A stretch of DNA of 21,051 nt from Pseudomonadota bacterium. Lineage in GTDB: Bacteria > Pseudomonadota > Gammaproteobacteria > Xanthomonadales > Xanthomonadaceae. The position numbers and the translations under genes were made by a program. The DNA lies in assembly GCA_023386795.1 (NCBI GenBank), contig JAEWJB010000017.1, positions 1-21,051 on the forward strand, given 5' to 3'. Below, piece after piece: positions 1 to 6,337 of the stretch (position 1 is the first letter of the stretch; every line of letters starts with the position of its first letter). The notes below the pieces were generated by a model that saw only the letters and a program-made list of their open reading frames with translations, was not told the origin of the DNA and did not search any database.

Positions 1-182
1 GTGCCGTCCTTGTAGCGGACGATGAGCCGGGCGGCGGCGCCCTGCGCATCGGCCGGTGCGGCATGCAGCGGTTCGCGCACGGGCAGCGGGTTGGCCGCCT
101 GCGCGGCCTGCGCGCCGGCCAGGCCCAGGGTGGCGGCCAGTATCGCGGCCAGGGGATTGCGGCGGAAAGCATGCTTGTCCAT
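1..182 (-). CDS. Exported protein, N-terminal part; probable S8 subtilisin-type serine protease (truncated by window edge)
   Basis: Sixty codons are visible from an ATG at 182 reading leftwards; the gene continues past position 1. An AGAGGA ribosome-binding site lies at 193-198, ten bases before the ATG. The protein starts with a Sec-type signal peptide: a basic n-region (MDKHAFRRN), a hydrophobic stretch of about 15 Ala/Leu/Gly residues, then an AQA-AN style signal peptidase I site near residue 29. After a Pro/Ala-rich stretch the last visible residues read RLIVRYKDGT. From family knowledge, xanthomonad extracellular S8 proteases begin their propeptide with this kind of segment, so I infer a secreted subtilase. 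No catalytic residue is in the window, so the function rests on the propeptide start only. It follows the adhesin gene on the same strand after 156 bp and could share readthrough transcription with it. Confidence 0.6.
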   Translation of the reverse strand, partial: MDKHAFRRNPLAAILAATLGLAGAQAAQAANPLPVREPLHAAPADAQGAAARLIVRYKDG

Positions 183-192
183 CACGGTGAAA

Positions 193-198
193 TCCTCT
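193..198 (-). promoter_or_regulatory. Ribosome-binding site of the exported protease-like gene
   Basis: On the minus strand this reads AGAGGA, ten bases before the ATG at 182. It supports that start over later in-frame codons and keeps the whole signal peptide. Confidence 0.6.
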
Positions 199-296
199 TC
201 GTTCGTGTTCCGGCAAAAGGTGTGCGGCCATCCTGTGCAACCGCGTCGCCGCTGGCCTGGCCGCGACGCCGTCCCGCCCCCTCGGGTCCGTACTGC

Positions 297-321
297 CGGC
301 GGCGGCCGTTACCCGCCGCCG
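297..321 (-). terminator. GC-rich hairpin after the adhesin gene, possible terminator
   Basis: A nine-base-pair perfect stem (297-305 with 313-321) closes a seven-base loop, starting 18 bases beyond the adhesin stop codon. No run of T follows on the minus strand, so it may be a weak terminator, a 3' end stabiliser, or only a consequence of the GC-rich GGC/GCC repeats here. The remaining spacer (183-296) shows no convincing promoter for the protease-like gene. Confidence 0.35.
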
Positions 322-338
322 CCGTGTTCCCGTTCGGC

Positions 339-671
339 TTACCAGCCAAAGCCGGCGCCGATGCCTACCGAGCTGTCGTCACTGCTGAAGGCACCGCCCA
401 CGGTGATCGTGGCGCGGTCGCTGATCGCCCGCTGGTAACCCACCGACAGCGCCGATTCGCCGCTCTGGAAGCCCACGCCCACGCCCACGCGGTTGTCGGT
501 GCGGATGCCCGCCGCGCTGGTGGCCATGTTCAACATCGCCGCGTTCATCGCACCCTGCTGGTCGATGCGCTTGTCCTGCCGGCGGAAGCGGTCGTCCACT
601 TCACCCTGGTAGGCCTCGAACGTATCGGCCATCGCCGAGTAGCGCTGGTCGGTGTAGGCGTTGGCGCGGGT
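339..671 (-). other. C-terminal coiled coil and YadA-type membrane anchor of the adhesin
   Basis: This encodes about the last 110 residues (1742-1851). A short heptad-like helix (FEAYQGEVDDRFRRQDKRID) leads into a segment with AMNAAMLNMATSA, then four amphipathic beta strands (VGVGVGF, ALSVGYQ, ATITVGGAF, VGIGAGFGW) and a terminal aromatic residue. This is the classical YadA anchor, in which three chains each give four strands to a 12-stranded barrel. Its completeness shows the gene is not truncated at the 3' end. Confidence 0.93.
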
Positions 672-3600
672 CAGGCCGTTGTCGAGCTGGGCCTTGTTGA
701 CCGCGTCGGTGTCCTGCGTGCCGGCCGCGACGTGGGTGACCTGGCGTTCAGCGCCGGCGCTGCCCACCGACACCGTGTTCGCGCGGTCGGCCAGCGAGCC
801 CTGGCCGATCGCCACCGCGCCCTGCGCCGTGGCGCTGGCGCCTTGGCCCACCGCAGTGGAAGAGGCCGCGCTCACCGTGGCGCCTTCGCCGATCGCCACC
901 GCGTTGGTCGCCACCGCCGCGACGTGCGCATTGGCGCCGATCGCGGTGCTGCCGTCGGCATCGACGCGGGTGTTGCTGCCGATGGCGGTGTCGTTGGGAC
1001 CGTGCGCGTAGGCGTTGCCGCCGATGGCGGTGCCGGTGACGTCATTGGCACGCGCCGCGTTGCCCACCGCGGTGGGCGACGCGGTGGCGGTGCTGGCCGT
1101 GGTGGTCGTCGCCACCGCCGCCGGCGTGGTGTCGGCAGTACTGGCGACGGTGGCGGTAGCGGCGGCCGGTGCAACGTCGGTCTCGGCTTCCAGCGTGGCG
1201 GCTTGCGGGGTCGCCAGCGTCGAGGCGCTGCGCAGCGAGCGGGCGCTCGCCACGGTGGCCGTGCTGCCGGCGGTGCGGCTGTCGATTTCGCTGACCTTGC
1301 TGTCCAGCGCGCTCAGCGCATCGCCGACGGTGCTGTAGCTGGCGCCCTGGATGACGTAGGTCGGCGCGACGAACACGCCCTGCGCGCCAAGCGCCGCGCC
1401 ACCGCCGAGGAAGCCGATGCTGTTGCTCAGCGCCTGGAACAACTGGCCGCCGTTGATCGCCTCGGTACTGCCCGCCACGAGACTGCCGGCACTCACATTC
1501 GTGAGCTTGCGCGTGGCCGGCCCACCGACCCCGTTGCCGCTGCCGAAGGACACCTCGTTGGTGGCATAGCTGCGCGAGCCCGAACCGATCGCCACCGAGT
1601 CGGCCCCGCTGGCACCGGCATTGGCGCCGAGGGCCACGCCGTTCTTGCCGCTCTGCCGGACGAAGCTGTTGTAACCCAGCGCCACGCCGTTCTCGCCGAT
1701 GACATTGGTCTGCCGGCCCACCGCGGTGCTGTTGGTGCCGATGGCCAGGCTGTTCACGCCGACCGCGCTGCCGCCGGTGCCGGAGGCCGTGCTGCCCGCG
1801 CCGAATGCCGCGCTGCGCGCGCCACTGGCGGTGGCACCGGAGCCGGCGGCGGTGCTGTCGGTGCCGCTGGCCGTGGCAACGCCGTCGCCATTGGCCTGGA
1901 ACGCGGCGGTAGCCGCGTCCGCACCGGCGGCGACGGCATCGAGCTGGCCCTTGTTGACTGCGTCGGTGGCATCCACACCGTCGGTGACGTTGACGATGCG
2001 ACGCGTGGCCGGGCCGCCCACGCCGTTCCCGCTGCCCACCGACACCGTGTTGGCCTCGTAGGTGCGCGAGCCAGAGCCCAGTGCGACGGAATCTGCTCCG
2101 GTGGCGCCGGCGTTTGCACCGATGGCCACGCCGTTGACCGCGCTCTCGCGTACGAAGGTGTTGTAGCCCACGGCCACGCCGTTTTCGCCGATCACGTTGG
2201 TCTGGCGGCCGACGCCGATGCTGTTGACCCCGGTCGTGCTGCCATCCACACCGACCAGGGTCGAACCGACCGCTTCTGCCTGCGCGCCTCCGCCGACGGC
2301 GATGCTGTTGTCGGCCAAGGCGTAGGCGCTCTGGCCTAGCGCGCTGGCATTGACCCCATCGGCGTACGAGTTCCAGCCGATGGCCGTGGTGTAGTCGCCA
2401 GTAGCCCAGGCACCCGCGCCAAATGCCGAAGCCCCCGTGCCGGTGGCCTGTGCCGGAATAAAGCCGAAGAACGTCGTGCCACCCACCGCGACGCTTTCAT
2501 CGCCGCTGGCGACACTGAACTCGCCGACCGACACCGCGCTGGCGCCGGAGGCGGTCGCCGCCACGCCCACTGCGGTGGTGTAGTCACCGGAGGCCGTGGC
2601 GCCATAACCGAGCGCGCTGCCCAAATAACCGCTCGCTTCGCTGTAGCCACCCAAGGCGGTCGCGCCGATGTTCGACGCGCTGCTGCGGAAACCCGTGGCC
2701 GTGGCCTGGTTCTCCGAAGCGATTGCTTCGCTGCCGGTCGCGGTGCTGTAGGTCGATGTGGCTTGCGCGCCCGCGCCGGTCGCGGTGGCTGCGGTATCCG
2801 CCGCCACCGAGCCATCGCCCAAGGCGATACTGCTTTCGCCTAGCGCCTGCGCGTTGTTGCCCAGAGCCGCCGCGTTGGTACCGGTGGAGAGTGCGTTGAA
2901 ACCTACCGCCGTGGCGTTCTCGGCCAACGCGTTCGCGCCGCTGCCCAAGGCGCTGGCGCCATTGCCTATGGCATTGCTTGCTTCGCCGGCCGCCAGCGCG
3001 TTGTCGCCTTCGATGTAGGCACCCGCATCGCTGTCGTCGCTGCCGCTGGCCTGGAAATACTTGCTGGTGGTTGCGGCGGCATCGGCCACTTCGTCCAGTT
3101 GCGCCTTGTTCACCGCATCGGTGTCTTCGGTGCCGGCGGCGACGTTGGTGATCTGGCGCTCCTTGCCGACATCGCCAACGGAAACGGTGTTGTCGCGGGT
3201 GGCTACCGAATTGGCGCCCAGCGCCACGCTGTTGTCACCCAGCGCGGTGCTGTAGAAGCCGATGGCCGTGCTCTGCTCGCCGCTGGCCCAGGATTCGGGG
3301 CCCACCGCGGTCGCATAGCTGCCCGGCGCGTAGGCGAAATAGCCCAGCGCGGTCGCTTCCAGGCCACTCGCCTCGGCGAGCGTGCCGCTGGCCAGCGCGT
3401 AGTCGCCCGATGCTATGGCACCCGCACCGAGTGCGGTGGACGCCTCTCCGGTGGCCTGCGTGTCGACGAAGAAGCCCAGGCCGGGGATCAGGTCGACCGG
3501 GCCGCCGAGCGCAACGCTGCTGGTACCGGCGGCCACGCTCTGCGTACCGATGGCGGTGCTGTAGTCGCCGACGGCATTGGCGACCGCGCCGAACGCCGAG

Positions 3601-5894
3601 GACTGCGCGCCGGTTGCATACGCGCCGACGCCCACCGCAGACGATGCGAAGCCGCCGGCGTTGGCACTGGCACCCAGCGCGGTGCCACCGACGCTGGCGC
3701 TGGTGGCGCCGGTATCGACCGGGACGCCGCCACTGGTGATCAACGCATCGCCGTTTTCATCCACCGCCACGCCGCCCACCGCCACCGCCGCCGGCCCGGT
3801 GGCCTGCGCGTTGTAGCCGATGGCCGCACTGTTCTGCCCGGTGGCCAGGGCGTTGGTGCCGATGGCGGTGGCATTGTCGGCCAACGCGTTCGCGCCGCTG
3901 CCCAACGCGCTGGCGCCGTTGCCGATGGCGTTGCTCGCCTCGCCGGCCGCCAGCGCGTTGTCGCCCTCGATGTAGGCACCCGCATCGCTGTCGTCGCTGC
4001 CGGAGGCCTGGAAGTACTTGCTGGTGGTTTCCGCGACTTCGGAAACCGCATCGAGCTGACCCTTGTTCACCGCATCGTTCGCATCGATGCCATCGGAGAC
4101 GTTGACGATGCGACGCGTGGCCGGACCACCGATGCCATTGCCGCTGCCGACTGAAACCGTATTGTCTTCGTAGGTGCGCGAGCCAGAGCCCAGTGCCACC
4201 GAGTCTGCGCCCGTCGCCCCCGCATTGGCGCCAATGGCCACACCATTGACCGCGCTCTCGCGTACGAAGGTGTTGTAGCCCACGGCTACGCCGTTTTCGC
4301 CAATCACGTTGGTCTGGCGGCCGACGCCGGTGCTGTTCACACCGGTCGCGCTGCCATCCACACCGACCAGGGTCGAGCCGACCGCTTCGGCCTGCGCGCC
4401 ACCGCCAACAGCGATGCTGTTGTCGGCCAGCGCAAAAGCGCTCTGGCCGAACGCGCTCGCGTTGAGACCGTCGGCATACGAATTCCAGCCAATCGCCGTG
4501 GTGTAGTCGCCGGTAGCCCAGGCACCCGCGCCAAATGCCGAAGCCCCCGTGCCGGTGGCCTGTGCCGGAATAAAGCCGAAGAACGTTGTGCCACCCACCG
4601 CGACGCTTTCATCGCCACTGGCAACACTGAACTCGCCGACCGACACCGCGCTGGCGCCGGACGCGGTCGCCGCCACGCCCACTGCGGTGGTGTAGTCGCC
4701 CGAGGCCGTGGCGCCATAACCGAGCGCGCTGCCCAGGTAGCCGCTCGCTTCGCTGTAACCACCCAAGGCGGTCGCGCCGATGTTCGACGCGCTGCTGCGG
4801 AAACCCGTGGCCGTGGCTTGGTTCTCCGAAGCGACTGCTTCGCTGCCGGTCGCGGTGCTGTAGGTCGATGTGGCTTGCGCGCCCGCGCCGGTCGCGGTGG
4901 CTGCGGTATCCGCCGCCACCGAGCCATCACCGAGTGCGATGCTGCTTTCGCCCAGCGCCTGCGCGTTGTTGCCCAGGGCCGCCGCGTTGGTACCGGTGGA
5001 GAGTGCGTTGAAACCTACCGCCGTGGCGTTCTCGGCCAACGCGTTCGCGCCGCTGCCATACGCACTGGCGCCATTGCCGATGGCGTTGCTCGCTTCGCCG
5101 GCGGCGACTGCGTTGTCGCCCTCGACATACGCGCCTGCGTCGCTGTCATCGCTACCGCTGGCCTTGAAATACTTGTCGGTGTTTTCCGCCACCGCAGCCA
5201 CTTCGTCGAGCTGGCCTTTGTTCACCGCATCGTTGGCATCGATGCCATCGGAGACGTTGACGATGCGACGGGTGGCCGGGCCGCCCACGCCGTTCCCGCT
5301 ACCCACCGACACCGTGTTGGCCTCGTAGGTGCGCGAGCCAGAGCCCAAGGCCACCGAGTTCGCGCCGGTGGCGCCGGCGTTGGCGCCGATGGCTACACCA
5401 TTCACGGCACTCTGCCGCACGAAGGTGTTGTAGCCGACCGCCACGCCGTTTTCGCCGATCACGTTGGTCTGGCGGCCGACGCCGGTGCTGTTCACACCGG
5501 TCGCGCTGCCATCCACGCCGACGACCGATGCACCGGTGGCCGTGGCCCTTGCGCCTGCGCCCAAGGCGAGCGAGTTGTTGCCGCTGGCCACGGTGCGCGT
5601 GCCGATGGCGACCGCGTCGGCGCCACTGGCATTGGCGCTGCCATCGACCACGCAACTGTCGAGGATGCTTCCGCCAAGCACGATGCAGTTCTGGTTGCCG
5701 CCGACTTCAACCGATTGCGCCGCGGCAGGCAGTGCCGTGCCGAACAGCAACATGCCGGTCGCCAACACGGCATGCGATCCGGCGCGCACGCGCCGATCGA
5801 CGGTGGTCCCGGGGCTGTCGTTGCGGGCCAGTTCCGAGGCCACGATCCACATACCCAACGACTTGTTCCAGACCTTGCGATAAATCCGATTCAT
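339..5894 (-). CDS. Trimeric autotransporter adhesin (YadA/Hia family, type Vc secretion)
   Basis: This 1851-residue surface adhesin is expected to trimerise in the outer membrane and bind host, matrix or other cells. The start at 5894 is fixed by the extended signal peptide motif (MNRIYRKVWNKSLGMWIVASE) and a GAGGAG site eight bases upstream. A longer in-frame extension to 6095 lacks these. After the signal core, cleavage is expected near residue 59 (LPAAA-Q). YadA-like head repeats (AIG..A.A.G..S) fill most of residues 60-1460. Neck motifs of the form R-x-x-x-N-V-x-x-G...DAVN(K)-x-QLD begin near residues 209, 594, 913, 1298, 1462 and 1717. A segment near 1480-1530 (FLGGG, then PTYVIQGASY, then VGDALSALDSKV) resembles a GIN-type stalk domain. 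An Ala/Thr-rich linker follows (about 1538-1615), then more head repeats, a short coiled coil and a four-strand anchor ending in FGW (about 1742-1851). Residues 242-611 recur at 946-1315. Which ligand it binds cannot be read from the sequence. Confidence 0.96.
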   Translation of the reverse strand: MNRIYRKVWNKSLGMWIVASELARNDSPGTTVDRRVRAGSHAVLATGMLLFGTALPAAAQSVEVGGNQNCIVLGGSILDSCVVDGSANASGADAVAIGTRTVASGNNSLALGAGARATATGASVVGVDGSATGVNSTGVGRQTNVIGENGVAVGYNTFVRQSAVNGVAIGANAGATGANSVALGSGSRTYEANTVSVGSGNGVGGPATRRIVNVSDGIDANDAVNKGQLDEVAAVAENTDKYFKASGSDDSDAGAYVEGDNAVAAGEASNAIGNGASAYGSGANALAENATAVGFNALSTGTNAAALGNNAQALGESSIALGDGSVAADTAATATGAGAQATSTYSTATGSEAVASENQATATGFRSSASNIGATALGGYSEASGYLGSALGYGATASGDYTTAVGVAATASGASAVSVGEFSVASGDESVAVGGTTFFGFIPAQATGTGASAFGAGAWATGDYTTAIGWNSYADGLNASAFGQSAFALADNSIAVGGGAQAEAVGSTLVGVDGSATGVNSTGVGRQTNVIGENGVAVGYNTFVRESAVNGVAIGANAGATGADSVALGSGSRTYEDNTVSVGSGNGIGGPATRRIVNVSDGIDANDAVNKGQLDAVSEVAETTSKYFQASGSDDSDAGAYIEGDNALAAGEASNAIGNGASALGSGANALADNATAIGTNALATGQNSAAIGYNAQATGPAAVAVGGVAVDENGDALITSGGVPVDTGATSASVGGTALGASANAGGFASSAVGVGAYATGAQSSAFGAVANAVGDYSTAIGTQSVAAGTSSVALGGPVDLIPGLGFFVDTQATGEASTALGAGAIASGDYALASGTLAEASGLEATALGYFAYAPGSYATAVGPESWASGEQSTAIGFYSTALGDNSVALGANSVATRDNTVSVGDVGKERQITNVAAGTEDTDAVNKAQLDEVADAAATTSKYFQASGSDDSDAGAYIEGDNALAAGEASNAIGNGASALGSGANALAENATAVGFNALSTGTNAAALGNNAQALGESSIALGDGSVAADTAATATGAGAQATSTYSTATGSEAIASENQATATGFRSSASNIGATALGGYSEASGYLGSALGYGATASGDYTTAVGVAATASGASAVSVGEFSVASGDESVAVGGTTFFGFIPAQATGTGASAFGAGAWATGDYTTAIGWNSYADGVNASALGQSAYALADNSIAVGGGAQAEAVGSTLVGVDGSTTGVNSIGVGRQTNVIGENGVAVGYNTFVRESAVNGVAIGANAGATGADSVALGSGSRTYEANTVSVGSGNGVGGPATRRIVNVTDGVDATDAVNKGQLDAVAAGADAATAAFQANGDGVATASGTDSTAAGSGATASGARSAAFGAGSTASGTGGSAVGVNSLAIGTNSTAVGRQTNVIGENGVALGYNSFVRQSGKNGVALGANAGASGADSVAIGSGSRSYATNEVSFGSGNGVGGPATRKLTNVSAGSLVAGSTEAINGGQLFQALSNSIGFLGGGAALGAQGVFVAPTYVIQGASYSTVGDALSALDSKVSEIDSRTAGSTATVASARSLRSASTLATPQAATLEAETDVAPAAATATVASTADTTPAAVATTTTASTATASPTAVGNAARANDVTGTAIGGNAYAHGPNDTAIGSNTRVDADGSTAIGANAHVAAVATNAVAIGEGATVSAASSTAVGQGASATAQGAVAIGQGSLADRANTVSVGSAGAERQVTHVAAGTQDTDAVNKAQLDNGLTRANAYTDQRYSAMADTFEAYQGEVDDRFRRQDKRIDQQGAMNAAMLNMATSAAGIRTDNRVGVGVGFQSGESALSVGYQRAISDRATITVGGAFSSDDSSVGIGAGFGW
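1047..1283 (-). other. Ala/Thr/Ser-rich low-complexity linker inside the adhesin
   Basis: This encodes about residues 1538-1616, consisting almost entirely of Ala, Thr, Ser, Val and Pro, with runs such as ATTTTASTATASPTA. It sits between the GIN-like stalk segment and a last block of head repeats. It shows neither the head consensus nor a heptad pattern. A flexible or O-glycosylatable spacer is a reasonable guess but is not shown by the sequence. Confidence 0.7.
2000..3060 (-). repeat. Long direct repeat within the adhesin gene, copy B
   Basis: It aligns without indels to 4112-5172 at a constant offset of 2112 bp (704 codons). Weaker similarity continues to about 1950. The encoded stretches differ by roughly a dozen residues out of about 350. 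Differences cluster near 2300-2350, while about 2390-2920 is nearly identical. It encodes one neck motif and a full head module that includes the hydrophobic insert TTFFGFIPAQ. Confidence 0.92.
4112..5172 (-). repeat. Long direct repeat within the adhesin gene, copy A
   Basis: This is the partner of the copy at 2000-3060. Shared protein landmarks are the stalk start after KYF, the EGDNA..AAGEASNAIGNGAS head start, the TTFFGFIPAQ insert, the GRQTNVIGENGVAVGYN block and the neck R-R-I-V-N-V. The flanking sequence is also related: 5195-5520 resembles about 4040-4365 at an offset of 1155 bp, and 3889-4060 resembles 2929-3100 at an offset of 960 bp. The gene therefore appears built from shuffled modules. 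Confidence 0.92.
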
Positions 5895-6272
5895 CGACTT
5901 CGCTCCTCGAATGGACTGGGTTTCTGCTTTCGTAAAGAAACAAACAGCGAAACAGCCCCATCGCCCCGGCCATCCAGCCAAAGCGATCCCCCTGAGGTTT
6001 TTTGGCTTTCCAAAGGCCCTGCATGGCAGGCAGCGAGACGGCTCACGCCAGTCGCCTGGTCGCGATGCATTGCGACGAACTGAGGAATGGGTCAAGTGTT
6101 AACAGCGACGAAATCGAGCGTCAAGTTTTTGACATTCCTGATCGTGTTTTGCTTGATCCGTCACGGAATGACGCGAATTTCGTTAAGAAATGATGAAGTC
6201 TCAGCAAAAACAACGTTGTAGATGTGTCAATGGCAGCGCGGTGGCACGCGCGTTCACGCGCTCCACAAACGA
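5895..6272 (-). promoter_or_regulatory. Gene-free leader and promoter region of the adhesin gene
   Basis: This 378-base stretch has no convincing gene and is clearly more AT-rich than its surroundings, mainly between 6090 and 6240. A candidate minus-strand promoter is TTGACG (6119-6124), 17 bases, then TAACAC (6096-6101). That would give a leader of roughly 195 nt. A second, weaker TTGACC lies at 6090-6095. Two short inverted repeats (6120-6133 and 6159-6173) lie at and upstream of the candidate -35. A stem with a symmetric internal loop lies in the leader (5960-5987). The promoter assignment is by eye only. Confidence 0.35.
5903..5908 (-). promoter_or_regulatory. Ribosome-binding site of the adhesin gene
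   Basis: On the minus strand this reads GAGGAG, eight bases before the ATG at 5894. It selects the start that begins with the extended signal peptide motif and excludes the 67-codon in-frame upstream extension. Confidence 0.85.
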
Positions 6273-6300
6273 AAACCGCCGGCTTGGCGGCCGGCGGTTT
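6273..6300 (-). terminator. Rho-independent terminator of purL
   Basis: An 11-base-pair perfect stem (6273-6283 with 6290-6300) has the six-base loop TTGGCG. On the minus strand it is followed by TTTTCGTTT. It lies 37 bases beyond the purL stop codon, so it fits as the end of the purL transcript and would insulate the adhesin promoter region from purL readthrough. Confidence 0.88.
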
Positions 6301-6337
6301 CATGGGTGCAACGATCAGGCGATGAACGGCTAAGCGA

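Noticed and set aside
63..2339. Open frame of 758 codons on the plus strand across the 3' part of the adhesin gene
   Set aside because: It is antisense to the adhesin's repetitive GC-rich coding sequence, starts inside the protease-like gene, and encodes Arg/His/Gly/Ala-rich sequence with no family features. The repeated head codons simply avoid stops in that frame.
339..5894. CRISPR-like or tandem short repeats in the adhesin gene
   Set aside because: The short recurring blocks keep the coding frame and encode the AIG-type head consensus with variable spacing. They are protein repeats, not spaced identical DNA repeats.
5895..6095. 67-codon in-frame N-terminal extension of the adhesin
   Set aside because: It would place Arg/Pro-rich sequence before the extended signal peptide motif. 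The ATG at 5894 has a good ribosome-binding site and starts exactly with that motif.
5895..6130. Possible c-di-GMP (GEMM) riboswitch in the adhesin leader
   Set aside because: Some GC-rich stem sequence and an adhesin target made this tempting, but the conserved GEMM core and tetraloop-receptor pattern are not present.
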